DNA from: Bacteroidota bacterium
Lineage (GTDB): Bacteria > Bacteroidota > Bacteroidia > 2-12-FULL-35-15
DNA: 64,000 nt
NCBI GenBank assembly: GCA_947476185.1
Contig: CANJPX010000001.1
Span: forward strand, 62,001 to 126,000
Direction of reading: 5' to 3'
The notes under the pieces are model-generated. The model was not told where the DNA came from, ran no database searches, and worked only from the letters and a program-made list of their open reading frames with translations. Made by a program: the position numbers and the translations under genes. Below, in pieces: positions 44,869 to 54,409 of the stretch. How positions within the stretch are numbered: the stretch's first letter is position 1; each line of letters begins with the position of its first letter.

Positions 44869-46131
44869 TTATTTTATAGGAGGTATGACCTTGGGCTCCA
44901 CTCGGCCATAAATGTTAATCAAGTTTGGTCCATATTGACTGGTAACTATTACCAAATATTTTAAATCAAAACTCGGGTCAACATATTGCTGAAAATATTT
45001 TAAGTTATCGTAATCAATAATAATTTTCGCAGGTAGATATAGTCCGCCATTTCCTTGAAAATGGCCACCAAAATCCATCAAAAATTGTTTCTCTTTATTA
45101 AATATTTGAACATTTTCAAATGCGGCATCAACACAAAAAATATTTCCTTCCTTGTCAACAGCTATTCCCTTTAATTTTGCAAAGTCACCAGGTTGGTCAC
45201 CAGGACGGCCTATTGTATCGAGAAATGTACCATCAGTTGAATAGATTTTAACTTTTGAACATCCAAAATCTGCTGCATATACTTTCCCGTCACTTACTGC
45301 AATATTTGTAGGCATACACAAGGGGTAGGCGTTCGGGTCATCAGCTCTTGGAATAGTGTAAAGAAGTTTGCTGATTGAATCATTATTGTAAACATAAATT
45401 TTGCTATTTGCACTATTGGCTACAAATATTTTATTTTCATATACATTTACATCGCTGGGTTTAAACTTTTCTTTTTCACCAAAACTCTTCACAAAACGTC
45501 CATTTTCATCATAAACAAGCACCATTGATTGTCCCGGATCAGCAACATATAAATAACCTTTGTCATCTACAAAGCAATTGATAGGGGTTCTAAACTGTCC
45601 TTTTCCTAAAGGAGCAAAATAATCAAAACTCTTTTTTTCCAGATCCAGTACTTCGAGTCCTCCGGTATAGTTGTCGCAAACAAATAGTTTTCCTTTTTTT
45701 AGAAAAATTCCATAAGGCTTTACCATTCCTTTTGGCCTCTCTTCACCTGTAACCATTTTTGAAAAAAGGCCTTGAGGTTTCTCGATATCTGTTGAAGATG
45801 AAATTTTAGTTAAAAATTGAAAACGAGCCTGTTCAGGAGGGCTAGGGAAGACAATTAACTCCGATTTAACCTCTTTGTGTTTAAAAAATTTATTGCAGGA
45901 AGTAAGACCGGGGAAAAGCAGTAAGGAAAATATAAATAATACAGAAGTTTGTTGAACTCTTTTTTTTATAAAAGAAAATTTATGCTCTTTTAAAAAAGGA
46001 AGAGCAAGATGGCTAATACTATCGTTCGGCATTTTTTGTATCTGCTGATCCGTAAAACTTTTGGCAGATTTCCATGGTTTGGAAATTAAATTACGTAACT
46101 CAACAATTTTAGAAATCAGACATTTTTTCAT
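44869..46131 (-). CDS. NHL beta-propeller lipoprotein
   Basis: The protein has 420 residues from the ATG at 46131, or 387 from an internal ATG at 46032. A lipoprotein signal ends LLFPGLTSC (Cys79 in the longer form), so a very long basic N-region precedes it; the start is uncertain. The body is a six-bladed NHL propeller with repeated KLFVCDNYTGGLEVLDLE, GYLYVADPGQSMVLVYDENG, KIFVANSANSKIYVY, KVYAADFGCSKVKIYSTDG and GNIFCVDAAFENVQIF blades. NHL proteins of this kind occur in the porin-cytochrome clusters of other metal-respiring bacteria. It lies between the tetrahaem gene and the nine-haem gene, all on the same strand. Confidence 0.88.
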   Translation of the reverse strand: MKKCLISKIVELRNLISKPWKSAKSFTDQQIQKMPNDSISHLALPFLKEHKFSFIKKRVQQTSVLFIFSLLLFPGLTSCNKFFKHKEVKSELIVFPSPPEQARFQFLTKISSSTDIEKPQGLFSKMVTGEERPKGMVKPYGIFLKKGKLFVCDNYTGGLEVLDLEKKSFDYFAPLGKGQFRTPINCFVDDKGYLYVADPGQSMVLVYDENGRFVKSFGEKEKFKPSDVNVYENKIFVANSANSKIYVYNNDSISKLLYTIPRADDPNAYPLCMPTNIAVSDGKVYAADFGCSKVKIYSTDGTFLDTIGRPGDQPGDFAKLKGIAVDKEGNIFCVDAAFENVQIFNKEKQFLMDFGGHFQGNGGLYLPAKIIIDYDNLKYFQQYVDPSFDLKYLVIVTSQYGPNLINIYGRVEPKVIPPIK

Positions 46132-46249
46132 AAACCAACTATTTTATTTCGTAACCATTTATTTTGATATCTTTTGTAAAAAGCTACTCACTATTGCCTT
46201 CTATATTTTAATATGTTAATAAGATAAGACCTTATATCTATATAATATA

Positions 46250-46257
46250 CAAAAGTA
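46250..46257 (-). promoter_or_regulatory. Candidate -7 element (TACTTTTG) for the NHL gene
   Basis: Exact TAnnTTTG on the minus strand between the tetrahaem gene's terminator and the NHL gene, about 119 bp before the longer ATG. Confidence 0.35.
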
Positions 46258-46283
46258 TGATAAACACAGAATATTGGGTAAAA

Positions 46284-46310
46284 AAAAGGGCGAAAATTTT
46301 TCGCCCTTTT
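46284..46310 (-). terminator. Intrinsic terminator after the tetrahaem gene
   Basis: AAAAGGGCGAA (46284-46294) pairs with TTCGCCCTTTT (46300-46310) over 11 bp around a short AATTT loop; on the minus strand the stem ends in a T-rich stretch. It lies 17 bp past the gene stop at 46328. Confidence 0.85.
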
Positions 46311-46327
46311 AAAATTACTGTTTTGTA

Positions 46328-47086
46328 TTATTTTGCGTGGCAAGTGATACAAATTGCAGATCCTTGGTTACTTTGTTTCAATTGGTAACCAACTTTGTTA
46401 CTGTGAGGACCATGGCAAGAAGTACATTGTACTAATCCTTGTCCCGGTATTGTTGCGTTATCTAACCAAGTAGAAAGCGCTTTGCCTGTGCTAGTGTATA
46501 CACCAGGTGAAGTGTAAGAAGATGCAAAACCAGATAATGGTCTTGATGTACTAGTTGCATTCATAGAGATAGAGATTGGGTGATCGTTTCTCAAATCTTT
46601 ACTTAATAGCGCTCCTGCGTTTGCAGCAGTTCCAGAAGAATACCAAGTATAACCTGCACCAATGAAAGTAGCTCCGGTTAACCCTCCAAATGATCCAAGA
46701 GCAACAGAGCCATCATGACAAGATAAACACATTAATGATAAACCATTAGGTGCTAATACGCCTTGTAATTCAGAAGCAGCACCAAATTTTGTGTACATGT
46801 TGTAACCAAGTCCAGTAGTTGCAGTGTGGTTCCAAAGTGGAATAAGTAATGCTGCACCTGTTTTTGCATTGTGTGGAGTATGGCAAGGTTGACAGATTTG
46901 ACCCCCTTGTTGTACATAAACACCACCAACAGAAATGGCTGGGTTCCAAGATTGGTCAGCGAAATTGTGAGGAGAACCTGATTGTGTTAAAGAGGTTGTG
47001 ATTGTACCCGGACCAAAGGTACTTTGTCCAACACTCATTAGGGGGGCTAGCAACCCTAATGCTCCTAAAATGATTAGTTTTTTCAT
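46328..47086 (-). CDS. Tetrahaem cytochrome c, periplasmic
   Basis: The 252-residue protein has a clear signal peptide (MKKLIILGALGLLAPLMSVGQ). Four haem motifs follow: CQPCHTPHN near 65, CLSCHDGSV near 120, CTSCHGPHS near 222 and CITCHAK at the end (residues 248-252). The layout (widely spaced motifs, CHTPH and CHGPHS with a second His) is like the cytochrome c3-type proteins near Geobacter OmcB-type loci. It would carry electrons across the periplasm to the conduit, which is inference. It has its own terminator, so it is transcribed as a single gene or as the end of a unit whose promoter is not clear; CAAATATC at 47152-47159 is one base off the -7 consensus. Confidence 0.92.
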   Translation of the reverse strand: MKKLIILGALGLLAPLMSVGQSTFGPGTITTSLTQSGSPHNFADQSWNPAISVGGVYVQQGGQICQPCHTPHNAKTGAALLIPLWNHTATTGLGYNMYTKFGAASELQGVLAPNGLSLMCLSCHDGSVALGSFGGLTGATFIGAGYTWYSSGTAANAGALLSKDLRNDHPISISMNATSTSRPLSGFASSYTSPGVYTSTGKALSTWLDNATIPGQGLVQCTSCHGPHSNKVGYQLKQSNQGSAICITCHAK

Positions 47087-47482
47087 AATGTTATTGTTTT
47101 TAAAATTATTGTTTTTTTATGTTTTATTGCCACCGTGACAATTTCATGACACAAATATCTAAACTCTTTTTAGATTAAAAAACTACTTAGGTCAGTATTC
47201 CACGTGTATTTTTGTTTAAAGAAAAATGCGAAAAAGCAGGCATTGGTTATGTATTGTTTTTTTGCTGTTGCTAGTTGCTTTAAAATCAGGAATTTAGATA
47301 AAATGAAAAAATAACGAGATTTGGTTTTGCGGGTGAATTTTGGAAGAAAAAAAAATAAAAAACTGAGAAAAATCATATGTTTTTTTTGCTTTCTAAAGCT
47401 ATTAGCGGGCTAGTTAGAAGAAGTTAATAGGAATTGCAAAAGAGTATTATTAATACTAAAGTTTTGTAACTACTATATTGCT
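47087..47482 (-). other. Intergenic region upstream of the tetrahaem cytochrome
   Basis: No gene is recognised in these 396 bp. It must contain the tetrahaem promoter on the minus strand (a one-base-off -7 element lies at 47152-47159) and the 3' end of the DUF2142-like gene's transcript. No terminator for the latter is evident. Confidence 0.5.
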
Positions 47483-48979
47483 TTAAAGGTGAAACAGGTT
47501 GAATTGACTGGAGAATGCAGGTAAATTGACTGTGATTTCGGATATTGATATTAAAATAAAGAGAAGGAAAAGGATACTTAAGCGAATTTTTTCAATTTTG
47601 ATCCAGGATAAAGCAAGATTTAATCCTTGCACAAAGAGGAATGTAAATGGAACGAGTGCAGAACTGATAAGCCGGCCGGAGTAAAAGAATGGTACATCCT
47701 TAGAAGGATAAAAGCAGGCTCCAAAATCGAAACTTAACGATAGTGTAACCATAAAAAGAATCAGAGAAGCAAAACACCAAAAAGAAAACCAGTTTACCTT
47801 TCGTTGTATTTCAAGCTTAAGTTTATTCATATTGAGCAAAGCAAATAGTGGAAATACCAAGGACGAAAAACAATAGAAAACATCAGCTACCCTCATTCCA
47901 ATACTAGTTGCCCACCAAGTAAATTCGCCTCTCCAGAAAGTGATCATCAATCCTTCCCAGAAGGTCCAGGCACCTTGCAGTGTAAAAATGGGGTGGCTGA
48001 ACCATTCGGAAACAGGCTTGTGTGACCAGCCTAGTCTATGAATCTTTTCTGCGGAAGCTGTAATGTCACCATAGTTGTATTGATTCCAGGCGAACCAGGT
48101 AAATACCGGAATAGCGGCAAAAAAAACAAACAAAAGGATGGGTTGCCGTGTTTGTTCCAGCTTTTTCATTCTCCATGATTTTAAGAGTAAATAAAGCAAT
48201 GTAAGAAGCACAACAAAAAACAAGGGCAAGTTACTGATCTTCACAAAAACTGTTGCAGCAGTTGCCAAGCCTGCAGCAATTGCTTTTAGTGGATGAGGAG
48301 ATTCGTTTTTCATAAAACGGACCATACCAATAAACGCGAATCCAAAGCAGATTGGAGACATTACATCGCTTTGAATTGAATAAAAGGTATCCTGTGGTAA
48401 TAGAGCAATCATCAAGGGAACTCCTAAAATAATAAATTGATCATCAGAAAATAACATTGAAGCAGCGCGGTAGGCAATCCAAACAAGTACTATTATAAGT
48501 AAAATATTCAGATCCCTAATCCAATAAAGCAACCAGCCTCCCTTTATCCCAAGCAAAATGCCCAGTTTTGTCCAGATCCCAGCTACAATATAGTATAATG
48601 GAGCTTGTAAAGAATTTTCGTTATAATGACTAGTCCAAAGGGCTATGCCTCCATTAATATAGGTTTGTGTATTCTCCTTGGGTAGTTTCCAAATTGGTGA
48701 AGGAAACTTCTGCCCGGGATAATTGTCAGGGTTTTCATTAAATTCTTTCGATTCGTAACGAACAATGTAATCAGCAGAAACTGGTGAAATTGTTTCTAAT
48801 GATTTTGGTATATGACCTTCACTGTATTTTATTACCAGATCAAAATGAACCTGTTCGTCAGTATTATTGAAGAATGGGAAGGCTGAAGAATAAATAAAAA
48901 CACGAATTGCAGCAATTATGCATATGATTATGGCAAGACGGTGATTTTTTTTGGTTATTAAATCTGGTTGCGCCATCAT
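47483..48979 (-). CDS. DUF2142-like polytopic membrane protein (GT-C type)
   Basis: The 498-residue protein has about 10 transmembrane segments. After the first helix it reads FPFFNNTDEQVHFDLVIKYSEGHIPKS; a D-E pair in this loop marks a GT-C enzyme. Conserved later stretches (FYSIQSDVMSPICFGFAF, PFFYSGRLISSALVPFTFLF) resemble DUF2142 membrane proteins of surface glycan clusters. It starts 49 bp after the stop of the last TMTC-like gene and is probably the end of that operon. The substrate is unknown. Confidence 0.7.
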   Translation of the reverse strand: MMAQPDLITKKNHRLAIIICIIAAIRVFIYSSAFPFFNNTDEQVHFDLVIKYSEGHIPKSLETISPVSADYIVRYESKEFNENPDNYPGQKFPSPIWKLPKENTQTYINGGIALWTSHYNENSLQAPLYYIVAGIWTKLGILLGIKGGWLLYWIRDLNILLIIVLVWIAYRAASMLFSDDQFIILGVPLMIALLPQDTFYSIQSDVMSPICFGFAFIGMVRFMKNESPHPLKAIAAGLATAATVFVKISNLPLFFVVLLTLLYLLLKSWRMKKLEQTRQPILLFVFFAAIPVFTWFAWNQYNYGDITASAEKIHRLGWSHKPVSEWFSHPIFTLQGAWTFWEGLMITFWRGEFTWWATSIGMRVADVFYCFSSLVFPLFALLNMNKLKLEIQRKVNWFSFWCFASLILFMVTLSLSFDFGACFYPSKDVPFFYSGRLISSALVPFTFLFVQGLNLALSWIKIEKIRLSILFLLFILISISEITVNLPAFSSQFNLFHL

Positions 48980-49028
48980 TCTTTCGTTGAATATTGTAAT
49001 TGTATTTATTAAGGGATCTTTATTTTAC

Positions 49029-50789
49029 TCAATTTGTGGTTTGTTTTACAATAATTTGCCAGGTGTCATTAGCATATTTAGCATTTATTGTATCATTGAT
49101 TAGGAGATAATTCTTTGAAAGATTGTGCCATGCATCCACATTTTTTTCATTAAGTTCTATTGCCTTTTTATAGCAGATGATGGCCGAATCAGTATTTCCT
49201 TGGCGATAGTGCCCGTTGCCTTCATTATACAGCAGGTCGCTTACAAATGTTATTCTTTTTAATGCTTCAGGATTAGCAGGATCAGCCCGATATGCGTATA
49301 AGAAATTATCGCCCGCTTTAAAATAATTGGTCAATCCTTGATAAGCATAACCTAAGTCAATGTATACTAATTGGTCGTGTCGAAACATGCTAAGAACTTT
49401 TTCATCGTAATAAACGGCCTTTTTATAGTAGTCTGTTCTTTGTGTCTGATTTTTTTCTGCCGCAGCCAGAATGAGGTATTCATTGGCAGTATTAAAATTT
49501 ATTCTGACACTATTTGGAGCTTTAGCGATATCAGCAAAGTTTAATGTCCGATCATTTTTCCATTCAGAATTCCGCTGGATTGTCCGAAAAGCAAAAACAG
49601 TAAATATTGATGTTAGTACTATACTTGAAATTAGGAGGTATTTCCGGCTGGCTCTAATGTAAAGGATGGCCATTATAATACAAAAGGCCAAGGATGGTTG
49701 GAACAATAAACGTTCAGCCATGAAGGCTCCGATATCAATTACAAAGTTCGCAAAAAAGAAAATGGTGATCATAAAAAAGAAAATACAAAAGGAAAGCACT
49801 GTTTTGCTTTTAAGGGAATAGAAGGCGAAGCTTATTAAAGTCAATAATATAATGAAGGAAAAAATAAAAGACACCGAAGAAAGTTGATTGAACGGGATTT
49901 CATTATAACCATATTCATAAATTAGGGGGTGTGGAAAAAACAAAAGGCTTACATATTTGAATAGCAATACTACTTTAGTGGCAAAGGATTCGCTTGCTGT
50001 CGCATATAAAAAAGGATAATTCATAACATTTTTATCTGATAAGTTATGAAACCCTAATACAGAGAATCGAATAGCCAGATAAACAATAAAAACACCAATT
50101 AATGGAATTGACAATTGCATGGATCTTTTAATAGTTTGACCAAAAAAATAATAGGCAACCAATGGGATCACTGCAATAAACGGAACAGCGCTTTCTCTGG
50201 TAAGAAGCGCTAGAAAGAAACTTGTCAAGCCTATAATAACAATCCAGGCAGAAGGTTTTTGGAAATATTTTATGTAAGAAAAAGATGTAATAAGCAGCAG
50301 AATAAACGTAATTAATTCATCACGACTTTTAACATTTGCTATTACTTCAGTATGTATCGGGTGTGCAACAAAAAGAAGACATGTAACAAATGCTAAATAA
50401 GGGTGATGTTCTTTAAAAATATATTTTTGTAATAACTGAAATAACAGCGCGATAAGAAGTGCAAACAATAAGACATTAATTAAATGGCTAACAAAAGGTG
50501 TTAATCCAAAAATCTGGTACTCCAATGCAAATACTATCAATGCAAATGGCCGGTAGCGGCCACCTGAAATGTTAACGTCTTTCTTGCAAATGCCATATAA
50601 CAAATCCGATGTAAGTAATTCCGGTATTCCCCTAATTCCTTTTGCAACGATAGTGTTTCCAGTTAGCACCACCGTATCATCCGCGGCATACTCATTAGAA
50701 AGGGTATTCATGTTTAAACACGTCGCCAAAAGTATCAAAAGGTATAATTGGTTTTTTGTTTTGGATAAAAAGGTTTTAACTGTTGCCAT
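49029..50789 (-). CDS. TMTC-like GT-C/TPR protein, array member 1 (last in the operon)
   Basis: The 586-residue protein is a homologue of the animal TMTC O-mannosyltransferases. The first helix ends in NEYAADDTVVLTGN, whose D37-D38 pair is the catalytic-type motif. Other TMTC-type landmarks are GGRYRPFALIVF, VAHPIHTEVIANVKSRDEL, FPHPLIYEYGYNEIPF and GAFMAERLLFQPSLAFCI. About 10-11 helices (1-400) precede two to three TPRs (about 450-580, including YRQGNTDSAIICYKKAIEL). It should transfer a sugar from a lipid carrier to extracytoplasmic proteins, with the TPRs facing the periplasm. It starts 15 bp after member 2. Confidence 0.85.
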   Translation of the reverse strand: MATVKTFLSKTKNQLYLLILLATCLNMNTLSNEYAADDTVVLTGNTIVAKGIRGIPELLTSDLLYGICKKDVNISGGRYRPFALIVFALEYQIFGLTPFVSHLINVLLFALLIALLFQLLQKYIFKEHHPYLAFVTCLLFVAHPIHTEVIANVKSRDELITFILLLITSFSYIKYFQKPSAWIVIIGLTSFFLALLTRESAVPFIAVIPLVAYYFFGQTIKRSMQLSIPLIGVFIVYLAIRFSVLGFHNLSDKNVMNYPFLYATASESFATKVVLLFKYVSLLFFPHPLIYEYGYNEIPFNQLSSVSFIFSFIILLTLISFAFYSLKSKTVLSFCIFFFMITIFFFANFVIDIGAFMAERLLFQPSLAFCIIMAILYIRASRKYLLISSIVLTSIFTVFAFRTIQRNSEWKNDRTLNFADIAKAPNSVRINFNTANEYLILAAAEKNQTQRTDYYKKAVYYDEKVLSMFRHDQLVYIDLGYAYQGLTNYFKAGDNFLYAYRADPANPEALKRITFVSDLLYNEGNGHYRQGNTDSAIICYKKAIELNEKNVDAWHNLSKNYLLINDTINAKYANDTWQIIVKQTTN

Positions 50790-50804
50790 AAAATATTTTT
50801 AGAA

Positions 50805-52577
50805 TTATTTTGAAAGACCCTCATTATTAAATTTGTAATTGGGGGATATCCGTTTAACAATTTGCCATGCTTCTATTGCGCTTTTAGTATCGTTGATTTT
50901 AAAATAAACTTCTCCCAAATTATACCAAGCATCAACATTGCTGTTGTTTAATTCAATAGATTTTTTGTAATGAATAAGCGCATCATTGGTATTGCCCGAC
51001 CTGAAATATTTATTGCCTTCATTAAAAAAAATTTCGCTTAATAGGGCTATCCTTTTTTTAATTTCCGGATTTTCCGGATCAGTGTTTAGTGCTTTTATGC
51101 AAAATTCGGCAGCTTTAAAATAATCCTTCAACTCTAAATAGGTCAATCCTAGGTCTTCATATACTCCAGGATAACCTGGCTCTATTTTAAGAATTTTTTC
51201 ATCGTAATAAAGATTTTTTTTAAAATATTCATTTTTTAATCTTGGATCAGTTTCATCTCGGGCTTTTGAAACATACATAGTGCTGGCTATTAAATTAAGT
51301 TTTAAGCTGTTGGGTGCTGAGTTTATGTCTGAGAAACATAGCGTTTCGTCATTTTTCCATTCGAGATTCCGATGTATTGTTTTTAAAGAAAACAGTAGTA
51401 GCAAAAGTGCCAGAAAAAAAGTTGAGACGGTGAAATAGTGTTTGTAGGTTTTATTATAAACGGAAGCCACAACGATACAAAAGGCTAACGAAGGTTGAAA
51501 TAGAAGACGTTCAGCTAATGGGGCTCCAATATTAATTATAAAATTTGAAAACAGGAAAATAGTAACTATAAAATAAAATATGCAAAATGAAAAAATGGAT
51601 CTTCTTTTGAAAGTATAAACTGCATATATAATCAGTCCTGTGAAAAGCAGAAGGGAAGAGATGAATTTTACCGAACTAAGTTCAATATATGGAATTTGGT
51701 TATAGGAATAATCGAAGGATAATGGGTGTGGAAATAGCAGTAATCCTAAATAGTTTAATAAAATAAACAATTTTGTAGCAAATGCTTCAGATTGCGTTGC
51801 ATAAAAAAAGGGCGAGTTAAGAATGTTATTATCAGGAGCGCTGCTCATTCCAACAATTGAAATCCTTACTAGTATATAAATTGCAAATACGACAAAAAAG
51901 GGAATGGAAATAAGGATTGCTTTTTTTATAGTTTGATTGAAAAAGAAATAGGCGACAATTGGAATCAAACCTAGAAATGGAATTGCAGATTCTCTCGTGA
52001 GCAAGGCAAGAAAAAAGCATAGTAATGAATTAAAAAGATGCAATAGAGATCTCTTTTCTGTGTGCTTTAAAAATGATAAAGAAGAAAGAAGCAATAAAAT
52101 AAAAGTAATAATTTCATCACGGCTTTTTACGTTTGCTATTATCTCTGTGTGAATAGGATGAACGACAAAAATAATGCAGGTAATAAATGCAAGGTTTATA
52201 TTAAATTCTCGGAAGAGGTGCCTCTTTAATACTTTGTATAATAAAGCAATAAGAAGAGCAAATAATAGAATATTGATCATATGGCTAATAAAAGGGTTGT
52301 TGCCAAAAATCTGATGTTCAATAGCGAATGTTATTAATGCAATTGGACGGTAACGACCTGCCGGTAAGTCAACATCCTTAAGGCCAACACCTGAAAAGAA
52401 ATTTGTTGTAAGTAGTTCAGGAATGCCATTGAACCCTTTTTCAACCAGTGTGTTTTTTGTTAACACTACGGGATCATCTACAGCGTAATCATTGTTTAGG
52501 GTGTTAAAATTTAATCCGATCGCAAGAAAAATTAAAATAGCTAACTGAAAATTTGTATTGAAAGAAACTCCTTTCAT
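50805..52577 (-). CDS. TMTC-like GT-C/TPR protein, array member 2
   Basis: From the ATG at 52577 it has 590 residues, matching its siblings, whose common start is a short basic stretch and then helix 1. The frame stays open upstream to 52772 and would add 65 residues (MANEVKIGKQFIVWKTDF...) unlike any sibling and overlapping the previous gene; I judge this extension less likely. The D34-D35 pair (NNDYAVDDPVVLTKN), GGRYRP-like AGRYRPIALITF, HPIHTEIIANVKSRDE and GAPLAERLLFQPSLAFCI are all present. The TPR region includes YRSGN-like FRSGNTNDALIHYKKSIEL. The 158-bp gap to member 3 is the longest in the array and could hold an internal promoter. Confidence 0.82.
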   Translation of the reverse strand: MKGVSFNTNFQLAILIFLAIGLNFNTLNNDYAVDDPVVLTKNTLVEKGFNGIPELLTTNFFSGVGLKDVDLPAGRYRPIALITFAIEHQIFGNNPFISHMINILLFALLIALLYKVLKRHLFREFNINLAFITCIIFVVHPIHTEIIANVKSRDEIITFILLLLSSLSFLKHTEKRSLLHLFNSLLCFFLALLTRESAIPFLGLIPIVAYFFFNQTIKKAILISIPFFVVFAIYILVRISIVGMSSAPDNNILNSPFFYATQSEAFATKLFILLNYLGLLLFPHPLSFDYSYNQIPYIELSSVKFISSLLLFTGLIIYAVYTFKRRSIFSFCIFYFIVTIFLFSNFIINIGAPLAERLLFQPSLAFCIVVASVYNKTYKHYFTVSTFFLALLLLLFSLKTIHRNLEWKNDETLCFSDINSAPNSLKLNLIASTMYVSKARDETDPRLKNEYFKKNLYYDEKILKIEPGYPGVYEDLGLTYLELKDYFKAAEFCIKALNTDPENPEIKKRIALLSEIFFNEGNKYFRSGNTNDALIHYKKSIELNNSNVDAWYNLGEVYFKINDTKSAIEAWQIVKRISPNYKFNNEGLSK

Positions 52578-52735
52578 TATATAAATAAAAAGTTTTTTAG
52601 GATTTGTTATAACGGCCCTCTTTATATCAGTAAAATCTCTCATTTGTGATCTGTGCTTCTCGTTATTATTAACATTTTCTTCCTGAAAATTCCCAAGTCT
52701 TAAAATTGTTGTCTGTTTGAAATCAGTTTTCCAAA

Positions 52736-54382
52736 CTATAAATTGTTTTCCGATTTTAACTTCATTTGCCATGCCTTCGTAGCATTTGAGGTGTCGTTTA
52801 TTTTTAAATAACTTTTTGTCAAATTGTACCAGGCATCGACATTGTTTTTATTAAAAGTTAAGGATTTTTTATAATTTAAAATTGCGGCTTCAACATTACC
52901 TGTCTTAAATGATTTATTGCCTTCGTTGTAATAAAAATTTGTTAACTGGTTTGTACCTTGTTTTGAAACGGAACCTGTGGGATCTAATTTGCATGAAAAC
53001 GAATAAAATGCTTCTGCATTATTCAAGAATTCATTTTTTAGTTTACCGTTAGTTTCTGTTCCGGCCTTTACAGCGTATGCGTCTGATGCATAAAGATTAG
53101 CCCTTATGCTATTTGGCGCAGAAATAACGTCAGTAAGGAATAGCGACTCACTATTTTTCCACTCAAAATTTCGCGAAATAGTTTTTGTAGAAAACAAAAA
53201 TAAAACAGCAACCATTAAACTAGATGCAAGAACCTTAAACTTCGTAAATCCCTTTAAAAATAGAGTGGCTAAAACAATGCAAAGAGCTAGTGAAGGTTGA
53301 AACAACAGTCGCTCAGCAATTGGTGCTCCTATGTCGATTAAAAAATTGGAGAATAAAAAGATAGTAATAAAAAAGTAAAAAATGCAGAATGAAAAAACAG
53401 ATCTTTTTGTGAACGTAAAAATAGCGTAACCAAAGAGTCCGATTAATAACAGTGAGGATAAAAAAAAGGGAACTGAAAGGACATTAATATAAGGAATCTG
53501 GTTGTAACCATAATCATAGGATAATGGGTAGGGGGATACTAGGAGCGACAAATACTTTGTTAGGATAAAAACTTTCGTAGCAAATGCCTGAGTCGTAGTT
53601 GCCAACAAAAAAGGAGCATTCTGTATATCAGAATTTACGGAGTTGCTGAATCCTACAACAGCTATTCGTATTACCATATATATTGCAAATACAGCAAATA
53701 GGGGAAGCGAAAACAGTATTGATTTTTTAATCGTCTGTTTATAGAAGAAATACAAGATCAGTGGCACAATTACTATAAACGGAACTGCACTTTCACGCGT
53801 AAGAAGTGCTAGAAGAAAGCAAAATAAGCCTACCGCAAGTGAAAAATACTTTTTCTTTTCGAAGTATTTGATAAATGAGAGTCCTGAAACCAGCAGAAAA
53901 AGAAATGTTATAAGTTCGTCACGACTTTTGACATTTGCTACTACTTCCGTATGTATAGGATGAACAATAAAAAAGAGGCAAGTGATAAAGGCTAAATAAT
54001 AATGTTGTTCCCGGAAGATGTGAGTTTTAAGTAATTTAAACAATAAAGTGATCAGAAACATGAATAAAACTAAATTTATTAAATGGCTTACTATTGGATT
54101 TGTACCAAAAAACTGATGTTCCAAAGCAAATATTACTAATACTACTGGTCGATAACGGCCTCCTTGAAAATCACTTTCGATGGTCCCGTGGAAAAAGCCT
54201 GTTGTAAGGATTTGCGGAATTCCACTGATCCCTTTTTGAACGATTGAGTTTCCTGTCAAAACCGTTATATCGTCAAGGGCATAATCATTAAATAGGGTAT
54301 TCGCATACAAACAAAAAGCCAATATTAGCAGGATAAATAGCTGATGCCTACTGCTAAGTTTAAAGTTTTTTGTGATCATCAT
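52736..54382 (-). CDS. TMTC-like GT-C/TPR protein, array member 3 (shortest)
   Basis: The 548-residue protein keeps the full membrane half: NDYALDDITVLTGN with D37-D38, GGRYRPVVLVIF, VHPIHTEVVANVKSRDEL, SPYPLSYDYGYNQIPY and GAPIAERLLFQPSLAL. Its TPR half is about one repeat shorter than in the siblings: after FYSFSCKLDPTG it goes directly to the last repeats (FKTGNVEAAILNYKKSLTF, VDAWYNLTKSYLKINDT) and ends early at KLKSENNL. Whether it is a functional variant or a decaying copy is unclear; no frameshift is seen. It starts 27 bp after member 4. Confidence 0.84.
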   Translation of the reverse strand: MMITKNFKLSSRHQLFILLILAFCLYANTLFNDYALDDITVLTGNSIVQKGISGIPQILTTGFFHGTIESDFQGGRYRPVVLVIFALEHQFFGTNPIVSHLINLVLFMFLITLLFKLLKTHIFREQHYYLAFITCLFFIVHPIHTEVVANVKSRDELITFLFLLVSGLSFIKYFEKKKYFSLAVGLFCFLLALLTRESAVPFIVIVPLILYFFYKQTIKKSILFSLPLFAVFAIYMVIRIAVVGFSNSVNSDIQNAPFLLATTTQAFATKVFILTKYLSLLVSPYPLSYDYGYNQIPYINVLSVPFFLSSLLLIGLFGYAIFTFTKRSVFSFCIFYFFITIFLFSNFLIDIGAPIAERLLFQPSLALCIVLATLFLKGFTKFKVLASSLMVAVLFLFSTKTISRNFEWKNSESLFLTDVISAPNSIRANLYASDAYAVKAGTETNGKLKNEFLNNAEAFYSFSCKLDPTGSVSKQGTNQLTNFYYNEGNKSFKTGNVEAAILNYKKSLTFNKNNVDAWYNLTKSYLKINDTSNATKAWQMKLKSENNL

Positions 54383-54409
54383 CGGTTAATAATAATTCGT
54401 TTTGCTAAA

